The notes under the pieces are model-generated. The model saw only the letters and a program-made list of their open reading frames with translations. It searched no databases and was not told the origin of the DNA. 64,000 bases of DNA from Neomonachus schauinslandi (Eukaryota > Chordata > Mammalia > Carnivora > Phocidae): contig NC_058408.1 of NCBI RefSeq assembly GCF_002201575.2, forward strand, positions 58,335,399 through 58,399,398, read 5' to 3'. Below, piece after piece: positions 22,483 through 33,732 of the stretch; the stretch's first letter is position 1, and each line of letters opens with the position of its first letter. The translations under genes were made by a program, and so were the position numbers.

Positions 22483-23585
22483 CCTCCTATGTCTTCGAAA
22501 CATTCTGGGGAGAAATGATGACAAATCGCTAAAGCTGCATAACTTGACCCAGAGGCAAATGACTATTAACTGCTAGGACTAGCAGGAGAGCACAAAGGGG
22601 AGTGATCTTGGAATACTCGCTTGCTGAGTGACTTGATGTCCTGTACTAGCCTGGAAAATCAAAACTTCTGTTGTTCCAATCTGAGAATGATCCTTACTTC
22701 TTTACATGTTCCCTTTCTTTCTTTATACTTGCTTTTCCATTTCTTTTCTCTTTTTCTTGTTTTCCATTCATTTGCTTTTTTCCCTTTCCCCTCTGCACTC
22801 TCCCTAACTACTCTTAGAAACAGCTCTATTTCCCTATAAATCATAGCATTTTTGTCTTTCCCTTTTATGTTATTCAAAAAAATTGCCTCTTCCTTTTTGA
22901 ATGTGTGTTTTGGTGGAGAGGGTATGCAACGAGGGAAACACTGATGTAACAGAGAAAATCAGAGTTGGAGCGAAAAGGTCTGGATTTGCCTCCATCTACC
23001 CATCGCTTTCTGCTCTTTCCACAGAGGATTAGCAGTCACTTATTAAAACACATGCCATACAAATGACACAATGTATAAGTTGGGAGATAGGATGTAGGAA
23101 AACATGTAATAATATAAAAGGTCAGGGGTGAGAGCGGCACAAAGTAATGCACATTTGCTCAAAGTGGGTCACAAGCTATTTCATTGTGGAATCTCTCAGA
23201 AACCAAGGCAAAGAGGAACATGTAATTAGCAATTGGATTTATCATATTCATTAGGTGAAAACAAACAACTGTTCTTTGGAAGGACTGTGCTTTCTGATGT
23301 TGGGGCGGGACAAATTCTCCCCATGGGTTCTCGGGAGGGGCACGCCGATACACTGGGACACACCCTCACCAAGCCCCTGCCTTAGCTACAGTAACAAACT
23401 TCCTCTAGTTGTTTCTTACAACGAAGTTCAAGGTAAGGCTGATAGTGTAACTCCAGCTAATAGTTCAGTAAAAACAAAACCAAACGGTGTGGGTGGGGGG
23501 GACGACACAATATAATCCAAGCAGGCAATTCTCTGCTACTCTGATACATTTCAAGGATAAAATTCAGAATAGCTACAAGAATGAT
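22483..23585. other. Intergenic, nothing recognised
   Basis: Pyrimidine-rich part at 22700-22860, otherwise unremarkable. No family assigned. Confidence 0.4.
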
Positions 23586-23601
23586 TGGACTGCATTTTCT
23601 T

Positions 23602-23792
23602 TCTTTCTTTTTTTTTTTAATATTTATTCGACAGAGACACAGCGAGAGAGGGAACACAAGCAGGGGGAGTGGGAGAGGGAGAAGCAGGCCTCCCGCCGAT
23701 CAGGGACCCCGATGTGGGGCTCGATCCCAGGACCCCAAGATCACGACCCGAGCCGAAGGCAGATGCCCAACGACCGAGCCACCCAGACACCC
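23602..23792 (-). mobile_element. CAN-SINE with perfect target duplication
   Basis: Reversed subtype-2 SINE. The 16-base duplication TGGACTGCATTTTCTT is identical at 23586-23601 and 23793-23808. Confidence 0.96.
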
Positions 23793-24148
23793 CTGGACTG
23801 CATTTTCTTAGGAAATCTACCACCACCCATCTTATTTCTCCTGACTGGGATTTTATAAAACCGAACAAGACAGATTATGAGTTTGTAATCCCTCAAAAGA
23901 ATCTGTGTTATTGATAAAAAGAAGATTGTCGTGTTTTTAATAACTAAAAGGGTGAAGAGAATTTAGAATTGCATCCAGACACACGGCTGGCTGGTGCCCT
24001 ACTCCATCTCAGCGGAGGGTGAAATAAAAGAGTACCTAGAAGCTGGAGCCAAAATCTCTTTCAGAAAACAGTTTGGGGTCGCTCCAGCTTATGAAAGAAA
24101 GAAAGAGGCACCAAACAATTCTCAAATTTTCATGTGTGCAGGACCTTG

Positions 24149-24211
24149 TCAGAAAGGCTTTTTCCTAAAAGAGGTGTCAAATAATGTCAAAATAATTGCA
24201 GACTGACTAAA
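24149..24211. repeat. Patch matching two nearby places
   Basis: Bases 24149-24176 are the exact reverse complement of 25159-25186 (28 of 28). Bases 24182-24211 match 26276-26305 directly (29 of 30). The two halves are separated by five bases. No named repeat family explains this. Confidence 0.85.
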
Positions 24212-24330
24212 CAAGTGTTTAAAATGCAGAGCCCTGGGACCCACCCCCCAAGATTTAGGTTTCATTGTTCTAGAGTGGATCAGTGAATGTGCATTTTAAA
24301 CAACTGGGACAAGACTCTGCCTTAAAGTGG
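24212..24330 (+). mobile_element. MER5-like remnant
   Basis: Has 'atgcagagccctgggaccca', 'agtggatcagtgaatgtgc' and 'attttaaaca', which suggest a MER5 hAT element. Confidence 0.45.
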
Positions 24331-24599
24331 GGCTATGATAATCCTAGTTGGGAAAAAAAAAATTCAAAGCAGATGCTAGTGATCATTCACTTGGACAAAA
24401 ATCTCTCAATAAAACACCTTGACTGATGTTAATTTTAAACTAGAGTTTCCTGGTAAATCCTGTAGGACAAATTAGTTTAGAATGGTGCCCCTCCCCCAGG
24501 AACTAAATGTTCTAACCTGATGCATAGAATTGCTACAGCAATGTTGGAAGATGTTTGCCAAAATTGATTTGATTTTAGAATAGATAAACTCAAGTCAGT

Positions 24600-25080
24600 A
24601 GGTCACTTAGGATTAGGTTAGTCTGCACGTAACAGAAAAATCACAGTGGCTTAAACAAAGCTTAGTTCTGTCTCCCAGAAATGAGTTTCAGAGCCTGGCA
24701 GTGCTGGGCTGGGTGCATAGAGTGCTCTGCAATGTGGGGACCCAGGCTCCTTCCATTGCGCTGATCTCCAGCATGTGGCTGAAGGTGGTTGCTGGAGCTC
24801 CGGTCATAGTTCTACATTATAGAGAGCAGAAGAGAAGAAGGGTGAAGACTGATGTACCCCGTCCCTTTAAGGATACTTTCCAAGTTCATATTCAGCATGT
24901 CTGCTGACATTTCATTGCCCAGAACTTAGTCTCATGGCCATATCTAGCTGCGAGGATTTGAAGGTCTGGGAAATGTACTTTATTTTAGATGGCCAAGTGC
25001 CCACCTAAATTTGGGGGTTGATTACAAGAGGAAGAAGGTGGAAATGGGTCCTGGGGGACATCTCCCAGTCTCTGCCATAG
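24600..25080 (-). mobile_element. Degraded LTR-type repeat (possibly ERVL)
   Basis: Longest copy here of the family also seen at 18640 and 31975. It shows 'ggattaggttagtctgcacg', 'ggacccaggctccttccatt', 'cccagaacttagtctcatgg' and the end 'cccagtctctgcca'. Family name not certain. Confidence 0.5.
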
Positions 25081-26326
25081 TCATTTGTGGACACAGATTA
25101 GGTGACAGGGTCAATCATTGGTTGAAGTGATTTCTAGTGGGCAACATCAAAGCCATGTCACCTCTTTTAGGAAAAAGCCTTTCTGAGCTCAAGAACAGAC
25201 ATGCTTCCTTCTCATCTCAGAGCAAAAGCAGTTCATAAGATATCTACACGTGTAATATGACTGTGACAAACCCAAGCAGCACAGACAATAAAAAGTTCGA
25301 GTTCTCTCCTGCCACAGCCCCCAGTCCCGGGTCCTACCTCAGGGCAGTCTTGGTAACATTCTGGGCGTTTCTTGCCAGACAAGATTATGTCTCCCACTCA
25401 TACTTGTTACTTGATTTATCAGCTCCCCCCATGCTTATCTTGACTTCTATTTTGTTTTGTTCTGTATCAGTGTGGGATTTCATTGTGATTTATCACAAGG
25501 AGGGAGGCAGGGGAGTCAAAGATTACAGATGTTAGAAAGTTAAAAGGGCCTGAGAAATTGCAATGGGTTCTCACAAGTTATTCCTCCGTGTATAAACCGG
25601 GAAATGTAAATGGGACTAGGTTTGCTCTTTTTTTTTTTTTTTTTTCCCCTCTTGACTTAAGGAATTTTCTTTATTTTGGAATATTGGATGGCTGGACAGC
25701 ACCAGGAGGCCTCCGTGCCAAGGAGAAGGCTCAGTGGAGGAGAGGACATTTTTTCCCTCCTTTCTCCCCTTCCTTTTTGATTTGCTTATTTATTTATCTA
25801 ATACCATCTTGTTGTATGAAAGGCTCAGGGTGGTTAAAAGTAGAAAAACATTGAAATTGGGGTCAAAAGATGGAAAAGGGCAAGTGTTACAAGCCTTATA
25901 CTGGGGGGCCAGGTAGGTGACAAAATGAGGAGGTGATGCAGGTGGGCCTGGAGAGGTCACAACCTTTCTAAGGGACAGCGGCTCATGCTTCAGGCGTAGG
26001 CCGCCTGATTCCATTTCCTTAGAGGATGGCAGAAATGCAGATTTCCTGATTTATAACTTTCAGAAACTCCATCTTTCAAAAACTTCAAGTTGGGATCTGT
26101 GAAGTTAGAAGCCAGTTGGTGGTTTTCCTCAGAGAGATGGGGACAACCAGGAGGAGACATGAGCATGATTGCCTGGAATGTTCTGGGGCTTCATCTAGGC
26201 TGGTTCCATGGGTGTGTGTAGTTTGTGAACATTTAATGGACCCTTTCCTCTCAGATAAAAAGGTAAAAGGTAAATTAATGTCAAAATAATTGCAGACTGG
26301 CTAAAGTATGTCTCTAGCTTCAATTT
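25081..26326. other. Intergenic, nothing recognised
   Basis: Contains the inverted 28-base match (25159-25186), a T-run at 25627-25646 and the direct 30-base match (26276-26305). No gene signs. Confidence 0.4.
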
Positions 26327-26514
26327 TTTTTTTTTAAGATTTTTATTTACTTATTTGACACAGAGAGAGCACAAGCAGGGGGAGCAGCAGAGGGAGAGGG
26401 AGAAGCAGACCCCTGCTGAGCAGGGAGCCCGACATGGGGCTCGATCCCAGGAACCTGAGATCATGACCCGAGTGGAAGGCAGATGCTTAACAACTGAGCC
26501 ACCCAGGTGCCTCA
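26327..26514 (-). mobile_element. CAN-SINE
   Basis: Reversed SINE ending 'gagccacccaggtgcctc'. Target duplication CTAGCTTCAATTT / CTAGCTTTAATTT at 26314-26326 and 26515-26527. Confidence 0.94.
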
Positions 26515-26756
26515 CTAGCTTTAATTTGATAGGTGGGACACCATTCCATCTTTTGAAATAAGACCAAAAATGAAGTTAGGCTGTCAGCATGGGAGGGCAG
26601 TTCCTAGGGGCCTAGAGTGATTAACAGGAAGTCAGAAATCTACTTCAGAGCTTCCCAGCAGCCAAAGCAAAATGGAAAATGAAAAATATAATAATTTATA
26701 TGGTATGCCAGGCCAAGGAGAGAAAAAGATAAATGAACACCCCAGAAGACCTTCCT

Positions 26757-26844
26757 GGGCACCCGCCCAGCCAGCCAGATCAGCCTAATCAACCGTGGTG
26801 ACCAATGGGGTGACAGATGTCACAGTCAGATCACCCTCACATCC
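26757..26844 (-). pseudogene. RN7SK: 7SK snRNA fragment (5' part)
   Basis: On the minus strand this reads GGATGTGAGGGTGATCTGAC from 26844 downward and continues about 88 bases, matching the 5' end of 7SK snRNA, the Pol III RNA that holds P-TEFb in the inactive 7SK RNP. It stops near 26757 and has no 3' part, so it is a truncated pseudogene. It differs from the copy at 28193-28523 at only two positions over the shared stretch. Identification is from memory of the 7SK sequence. Confidence 0.85.
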
Positions 26845-27099
26845 AACATCTGGCTTATTTTATGTTTTTTGGCTTGCTGGGCTGGGAGATCTCTTTTTCA
26901 TACAAAAGTAAATATGTTATATGTATATAACTAATATCTAACATCTAATATCGGGGTATCTAATATCTAATATCGTGTAATATCTAAACTCGATTATTGC
27001 CAGTACCTCCCACACCGCCAGTGTGATTTCTTCTCGGCCTCCCGCCTCCCCACGAGAGGTCATGTTATCCTAAATTTTGTGTTTTAAATTCCTTTGGCT
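26845..27099. other. AT-rich stretch with TAATATC repeats
   Basis: An irregular TAATATCTAA repeat lies at about 26928-26992. Nothing else seen. Confidence 0.5.
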
Positions 27100-27290
27100 T
27101 TTTAAAGATTATTTATTTATTTATTTGAGAGAGAGGGAGAGAAAGCACAGCAGGGGGAAGGACAGAGGGAGAGAGAGAAGCAGACACCCCACTGAGCAGG
27201 GAGCCCGATGGGGGACTCGATCCCAGGACTCTGGAATCATGACCTGAGCCGAAGGCACACGCTTAACCGACTGAGCCACCCAGGTGCCCT
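27100..27290 (-). mobile_element. CAN-SINE
   Basis: Reads 'aaagattatttatttattta', GA-rich body and 'gactgagccacccaggtgccct'. No clear target duplication. Confidence 0.92.
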
Positions 27291-27474
27291 TATTATTTCT
27301 CTTATTCTTAATTGAGCTAACAGATAACAGTTCAAAGAATAATACTAAGAATGCATTTGCTTCTGCATGGTAATATATATGCATATAACATATATGCATG
27401 CTGATGCATACTTGCAGATAAGTGAAGTAAGCGAGGGAGGGAGGAATGAGGATTATTTGCATACTCTTCCCTGT

Positions 27475-28184
27475 ACAATCCAGCAATCACAATCCTTGGT
27501 ATTCACCCAAAGGAGATGACGACTTATGTCCACACAAAAACCTGCACACAGACGTTTACAGCAGCTTTATTGATGATTGCCAAAACTTGGAAGCAACCAA
27601 AATGTTCTTCGGTGGGTAAATGAAAAAATCAACAGTGGCCCATCCAGATAATGGAATATTGTCCAGTGCTAAAAATAAATGAGTTATAAAGCCTTGAAAA
27701 GACATTGGAGGAACTTTAAATGCAAATAACTAAGTGAAAGAAGCTCATCTAAAAAAAAGCTATGTACTGTATGACCCAAACTACATGATATCGTGAGAAA
27801 GGCAAGACCGTAGAGACGGTAGAGAGATGAGTGGTTGCCAGGGGTTGGGGGGTGGGCACAAGGGAAGAATGAGAGCAGGTGGAGCCCAGAGGATTCTGAG
27901 GTAGTGGAAATACTCTGTATAGTACCATAAGGATGGAGAACATGTCATTATACATCTGTCCAAACCCATAGCACGTCCAACACCAAGAGCGAACCCTACC
28001 GTTAACTATGGACTTTGGGGGATTACGTGTTAGTATAGGTTCGTCAATTTTAACAAATGTGGCACTCTGGTGGGGGATGTTGAGATGGGAGAGGCTCTGC
28101 CTGTGTGGGGTGGGGGGTATGTGGGAAACCTCTGTTCCCCTCAATTTTGCTGTGAACTTAAAACTGCTCTGAAAAAAAGTTTGG
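27475..28184 (+). mobile_element. L1M 3' end
   Basis: Typical phrases of old L1 3' ends: 'caaaacttggaagcaacc' (27581), 'gataatggaatattgtcc' (27648), 'gagtggttgccaggggttgg' (27828), 'tgtgaacttaaaactgctct' (28151). The insertion of the 7SK copy follows directly at its T/A-rich tail. Confidence 0.8.
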
Positions 28185-28192
28185 TTTTTTTT

Positions 28193-28523
28193 GAAAGGCA
28201 GATTGCCACATGCAGCACCTCATTTGGATGTGTCTGGAGTCTTGGAAGCGTGACTACCCCACGTTCTCCTACAAAGGAGAAAGCTTGAGAGCCTGTTTGG
28301 AGGTTCTAGCAGCGGACAGTGGCTACTCGTATACCCTTGACTGAAGAATGATCCTCCTCTATTGGGGAAAGTCACCCTCTTCGACCAGGCATGCAGCTCT
28401 AGGAGGGATGCACACGGAGCGGGGAGGGAGGAAGGGGGCACCCGCCCAGCCAGCCAGATCAGCCTAATCAACCCTGGTGACCAATGGGGTGACAGATGTC
28501 ACAGTCAGATCGCCCTCACATCC
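28193..28523 (-). pseudogene. RN7SK: Nearly full-length 7SK snRNA pseudogene
   Basis: On the minus strand the sequence starts GGATGTGAGGGCGATCTGAC at 28523 and runs about 331 bases to CTGCCTTTC at 28193, the length of 7SK (about 330 nt). Mid-regions such as GGTATACGAGTAGCCAC and CTCCAGACACATCCAAATGA are clear. The natural T-run end is replaced by an A-run (T-run 28185-28192 on the plus strand), as expected for a retroposed copy. Many substitutions relative to 7SK as I remember it, and the location inside repeats, argue against a working gene. 7SK RNA normally binds HEXIM and P-TEFb in the nucleus; no function is claimed for this copy. Confidence 0.92.
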
Positions 28524-28559
28524 AACACAGTGGATCATTAGGAGACTGGGAGCAGCCAC

Positions 28560-30660
28560 CACAATAAAGAGTTAAAATCTCCATTTCAGTTTTCAGACCT
28601 AGAACCCATTCAATGAGGAGAGGCTGACTCCCTTGGAAGATGGCCTGGTAACACCATGGCAAGTGTAAATGGCAATGATGCTCCCAGTAGTCCCCGCTGC
28701 CGCCCCCACCGCTGCCAACAGTAAGAGCTATTTAGTTGGGCAACTTTACACTGAGAAAAGGGCAGTACCAAATATTTTGGGGACACAGGGTCCAAGTTTT
28801 GATATGATACCTGGAAACCTAAAGCATTACTTTGTCCCTTCATTATAGTAGGGGCAGGTGGGGACCAGGTAATCAGTCATCCTGGCCTCAGTCCAGCTCA
28901 TAGCTGCTCCCTTGGGGTCCATGGGCTCTCCCAGGGGACATTTTCCCTGTCCCCAGATGTATAATTTGAAATGGACAAACTTGAGGGTCGGCAGAAACCC
29001 TATAGTGGCCTGCATAGTGAGGTATCATGGTGGGGAAGGCCCCATGCAATGCCCTGGACACGTTCCCTTACTCCATCCAAGATACTAGGGGCAAATAGTG
29101 GTGATGCACGCCATCCTTAAAAACATCAGGGATGTGGGTTGTGGTCCCCAACATGTCTCCATTTAATTGGTCACTCCGGCCTGACATGGGCCCTGAGGAT
29201 GACTGTGGGCTGTGGCAAGGTCTACCAAGTCATATCCTCAACTACGGCTGTTGTGTCATATGCGCTCTTTGCTAGAGTGAATGACACACATCTGCACATG
29301 GTATGTGGCCATTGGTTTAGATGTGCATCCCTTTCTAGCCCTGTCAGAAAGGGGAATCTGAAACTGTTCTCATTCATGTGGGAGTCAAAAGTATACATTC
29401 TTGCTCCTCTAGAACCTTCCCTCCTTCTCTAATAATGGAGTAGAGGGACCTGGACTTTTGGGCCATGCGACATGGTCATCACATTGGTCCATCTTATTGC
29501 TCACATTGTGTTATTCAGACTCTATGAGCAAACAACGGCTAATGCATTGGGAGAATTGTTCAGACCTATGAGTTGTACTTTCTGAGGCTACCCCAGTGTG
29601 GGGGTGGGGAGCGGTTATGGCCTGATGGTGGTGGAAAGACTCCCCACCTGTTTTTGCTGGCATGAGTGGAGTCAGCTTTTTCTATGGTATCTGGTTGGAG
29701 TCGAGTGATTCCTGTCTAAAAGTTTCTGCCGTTCTAGAATGATCTATTCATGGTCTTTGGCTAAAGAGAACAGACTTTTGGGGGGGGTTTTCTTCCCCAT
29801 CTATGCCTATTTGTGCTTCCAGGTTGCCAGTTCCATTAGCTGCAAGTCTGGGACATATGGGGGGAGACAGAAGAAAATCGAGAACCCACCACTGTGTCCT
29901 TCCTCAGGTCCCATGGCCTCTAGCTGGACAGCCACCTTTTCTCCACCTTACAGAGTCTTAGGTTTTTTAAATGTATATATAATTTCCGGAGTTTTCAGTT
30001 GTACTTAATGGGAGGAATAGGGAAAAGGAATATTCCATCTGCTGGAAAGTGGAAGTCCGGAAGCGTTTGACCCACAGAAATGAGACCTCGCACCACATAA
30101 CATTGGATCAAGGGATCCACTTTATAGCAGGGGACATGCGGAAGTGGGCCCATGACCCTGGTATTCACTGGTTCTTCGCAGAACAGAACGTGCAGAAAAT
30201 GCCATCCTGAGAGAGCCATGGAATGCCCTCTGGAAGGCACAGCTGAGGTGCTGGGCTGGGGGTGATACCAGGTGAGGACGGGTGTCATCCTCTTGGATAG
30301 AGTGTACATTCCCTATCATCAGTCATTATACGGTACAGTGTCCCCAGCAAACATGGGGTAAAAATAAGGGAGGTCCTACTTATCATTGCTCCGGGTGGTC
30401 CACTTTGGAAATGTGTGCATCCTGCTCCATGATGCTGGGCTCTGTGGGTCTAGAGGTCTTGGCTCCCGGAGGGGAAATGTGTCCACCCATCACCTTGGGT
30501 TTCTCATGCTGAGAGACCAACAGGAAAAGACCCTGATCATTAGAAGGAGGGGAATCTGCTATTACACTGGAGATAGAGAAGAACTCCTCATTGTCAACCA
30601 CTCCACAGAGGGGTGGGGTGAAAGCAGAGTCACTAATTTGGAGAGTGGATATTTGAGTTC
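28560..30660 (+). mobile_element. Decayed ERVL-type retrovirus pol region
   Basis: The plus-strand frame at 29139-29432 contains RMTVGCGKVYQV and later HMVCGHWF and FSFMWESKVY, resembling the start of a retroviral reverse transcriptase of the ERVL/MaLR type. The stretch before it (28830-29040) resembles the protease region, and 30400-30560 resembles the end of the pol reading frame. Frameshifts and stops are frequent; no intact protein is possible. No LTRs were paired with it. Limits are approximate. Confidence 0.6.
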
Positions 30661-31504
30661 TTCACTCTCTTGACTTCCATTACCCTGTAGGGTTGTCCTA
30701 GTTTCTGTTGTCCTAACTCATCTTGACACCCAGTCTTACCTCTGTGGCCCAAAGAGTCCGTGTGATGCAGTCTCTAGGCCCCACACTTCTGGAGATGTTG
30801 CCTGTGATGACAGGATACTTCCCTGCTGCGGCCTCAGCCATCCAGGCCTTTTGTGGTCAAGCTCTCCTGTCTGCAGAAAGCAGGCTGGGGGGCGTAGGAT
30901 GGAGTTGCTAGGAAGATTTACCCCTCCTCATTCCTCATTTCTGCCCTGGAGGGCTTTCTCTTTGTCTCGCCCTCTTCTTAAAAGATAACAGACACTTGTC
31001 CCAGATAGGGCATGGAAGCTCTGGGCAATTTTGTCTCTAGTCCAAGGGCCTGGTTGGCCAGGGAACACATTCAGTTTTCATTTTCACTCCCCAGTGCAGC
31101 ATTTACCAGTTTCCAAATTGGCCCAGTTTGGCCAATTTCAAGCTGCTGCAACGTCACTAATCTCAGAGATGGAGGAGATATGCTGCATTAGCTCTTGAAA
31201 GCTGGTACAAGCTGGCTCCAGAGCACCCCCAACCTGTTCCTACATTCAGACTTCTTTCTGGAAACTGTCTCGTTTCTCCTAATTTACTCCCCCCAGAGTT
31301 TATCAACAGATCTGGCTTGAGAAGTAAGCTTGGCACAAAGGATGGATGAAAGAAGTATGCTTGGCACAAAGGATGGATGAATGGATGAAAGAATGAATGA
31401 AATCCTTGCTGCTTGCTCTACCATCCTTGTGTGCCCAGCATGAGGCAGATAGGACTCACTGGAGAAAAATGAGTTGGTTTGAAAGGCTCTCTGCACATAG
31501 AAAG
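30661..31504. other. Intergenic, mostly unrecognised
   Basis: Apart from a two-copy 31-base tandem repeat at 31320-31381, nothing is recognised. It may include further decayed retroviral sequence. Confidence 0.35.
31320..31381 (+). repeat. Two-copy 31-base tandem duplication
   Basis: The unit starting AGAAGTAAGCTTGGCACAAA is repeated at 31351 with one change (A to T). A GGATGAAT-type run follows to about 31400. Confidence 0.95.
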
Positions 31505-31720
31505 GGCACCACACTTGAAGTCAGAAAGTCATAGGTTCAGGACCTGGCTCTGTCACGTAGTATCTATTTCACTGAGGCCAAGACCCTTAATGGCTTTGAA
31601 CTTCATTTGGATCATCTGCAAAATGAGGCTGAAAAGACCCTGCTTATCACACAGGGCTGTTGTGAGGAACGAAATAATGTACAGTAAGAACTCCAAAGTG
31701 CCATTTTATTGGTATCACTG
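31505..31720 (+). mobile_element. MIR SINE
   Basis: Shows 'caggacctggctctgtcac', 'ggatcatctgcaaaatgagg' and 'cacagggctgttgtgaggaa', the MIR core and 3' part. Confidence 0.8.
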
Positions 31721-31794
31721 CACAGCAAAATCAGGAATTTGAAAACAGCTATGAGTCGGTTGGTAAGAAGATTCATCAGAAAGTAAAGCTTAGT

Positions 31795-31970
31795 AAACGT
31801 TACTAGAACGCAGGGTAGTGAGGCTAGGCATGGGGTCAGACAGACGTGGGTTTGAAAACAGTCTCGACCACTTATTTGCTCTGTGACTTGAGGAAATCTC
31901 ATCAAAAAGGGGGATATAATAATACCTACTTGGTAGGGTTATTACAGGAATTAGAATTAGTACATCAGTC
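31795..31970 (+). mobile_element. MIR SINE
   Basis: Shows 'gacagacgtgggtttgaaaa', 'ttgctctgtgacttgaggaa' and 'aataatacctacttggtagg'. It is a second MIR only about 75 bases after the first. Confidence 0.8.
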
Positions 31971-31974
31971 AAAA

Positions 31975-32310
31975 TAGGCTAATTATGCTCAGTAGCAAAG
32001 AGCGTTCCAGTCTCTGGGAGTTCCAACGACAAAGGTTGATTGTTGTTTCCCACTAGTAATACATTTTCACTGTGTTCCTTGGGGGTGGGGGAGGGTCTGC
32101 TCTGCATGGTTTCAGGCTGGGGTGGGGGAAACACTGTCAGCTGCCTCGACAGAGGGAGAGAGGGCCTTCCACCAGCACGGAAGTGACGTCATTTCTACTT
32201 AGATCTTATATGCTATTGGCCAGAACTGGGCATGTGGCCCCACTAACCCCAACCTGGTTGGGGTCTATAGTCCTCCTTGAAACACGGCCTGAAACATTGA
32301 GAGACAACGT
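31975..32310 (-). mobile_element. Degraded LTR-type repeat (possibly ERVL)
   Basis: Shares 'ctattggccagaactgggca' (32213) and 'catgtggcccc' with the family at 24600-25080. Family name uncertain. Confidence 0.4.
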
Positions 32311-32648
32311 CCATGATGACGTTGGCACGGAATGCCCACCCAAAGATTCCTTGTCTCCCCTCCCTAGAAATTGAGGAATAAGATGAATTCAACCAACGGG
32401 CTTGAAATTTACTTGATCAGCACACACTGAGTAACCACTTAAATCTTCCCTTTGCAGTTTTATAAGTGTAGGAGACAGAGGAAAAAAACCTACTAGTTTA
32501 AAAATAGGCCCCAGAGTCACTTTAGAAAAAGAAGTGTACTTTATTCAACAAAATGCCCAGAAAACCATTTTGTTGTGGAAAAATAGCCCCCAAGCAGGGT
32601 GGCTGGGCTAAGACATCGAGCTAAATTACTGTACATATTAAAGAGACA
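32311..32648. other. Intergenic, nothing recognised
   Basis: No repeat family or exon recognised. Confidence 0.4.
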
Positions 32649-32666
32649 AGAATTTATAGTTTCTTT

Positions 32667-32870
32667 TTTAAATTTTTTTTTTTAAGATTTTATTTATTTA
32701 TTTGCGAGAGAGACAATGAGAGACAGAGAGCATGAGAGGGAGGAGGGTCAGAGGGAGAAGCAGACTCCCCACCGAGCAGGGAGCCCGATGCGGGACTCGG
32801 TCCTGGGACTCCAGGATCATGACCTGAGCCGAAGGCAGTGGCTTAACCAACTGAGCCACCCAGGCGCCCC
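32667..32870 (-). mobile_element. CAN-SINE with perfect target duplication
   Basis: Reversed subtype-1 SINE. The 18-base duplication AAGAATTTATAGTTTCTT is identical at 32649-32666 and 32871-32888. Confidence 0.97.
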
Positions 32871-32953
32871 AAGAATTTATAGTTTCTTGAAGTAGCCTGG
32901 GATGCTTTCTAGAAAAGACATTCAAATATTCAATTTAAAACCATCTGCTGTGG

Positions 32954-33143
32954 GGTGCCTGGGTGGCTCAGTCGGTTAAGCGACTGCCTTCAGCTCAGGT
33001 CATGATCCCACGGTCCTGGGATCGAGTCCCACATCGGACTCCTTGCTCTGCAGGAAGCCTGCTTCTCCCTCTCTCTCTCTCGCTGTGTCTTTCTCTGTCA
33101 AATAAATAAATAAAATCTTTTAAAAAAAAAATAAAATAAAAAT
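32954..33143 (+). mobile_element. CAN-SINE with perfect target duplication
   Basis: Forward SINE. The 17-base duplication AAAACCATCTGCTGTGG is identical at 32937-32953 and 33144-33160. Confidence 0.97.
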
Positions 33144-33160
33144 AAAACCATCTGCTGTGG

Positions 33161-33517
33161 TACACAGCGGTCTAGCTCCACCCTCAAACCTTCAGCAAAA
33201 CCCTGCCACACTCTGGGTAAGTAGTGTTCGTTGGGGGCGAGGTGGATTAAGAAAAACCGTCTGCCCAGTTAATTCAGGACAAAAAGAAGAGAAAGCTTCT
33301 GGAGATATCAAGAGTTTAGCAGAAAACTATTATGAGAAACAACCCTCGCCCCGCCCAAGAATCCTCAGTTATTCTGCGGGGAAATGCAATGAATTCCCCA
33401 ACCCAGCATATGAGATATTTTGATTTAAATATTAAAGGGAAAAGTGGTCCTACTAAGCCAAAGAAGATGGGGGCTCTCCAGGCTGCTGCTAACAGATATT
33501 TAAAAAGAGAAGAATAG
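33161..33517. other. Intergenic, nothing recognised
   Basis: Only short open frames and no known family. Confidence 0.4.
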
Positions 33518-33716
33518 GGGCGCCTGGGGTCCTCAGTCAGTTAAGCATCTGCCTTCGGCTCAGGTCATGGTCCCAGGGTCCTGGGATCAAGCCCCACATT
33601 GTGCTCCTTGCTCAGCAGGGAGCCGGCTTCTCCCTCTCCCACTCCCCCTGCTCGTGTTCCCTCTCTCACTCTGTCAAATAAATAAATAAAATCTTTCAAA
33701 AAATAAATAAATAAAT
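33518..33716 (+). mobile_element. CAN-SINE
   Basis: Forward subtype-2 SINE. Target duplication AAAAAGAGAAGAATAG / AAAAAGAGAAGAGTAG at 33502-33517 and 33717-33732. Confidence 0.96.
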
Positions 33717-33732
33717 AAAAAGAGAAGAGTAG

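Noticed and set aside
26757..28527. First read as a local duplication of unique DNA
   Set aside because: The longer copy is a nearly full-length 7SK sequence on the minus strand, so both are 7SK-derived; duplication remains one option, reported as a finding.
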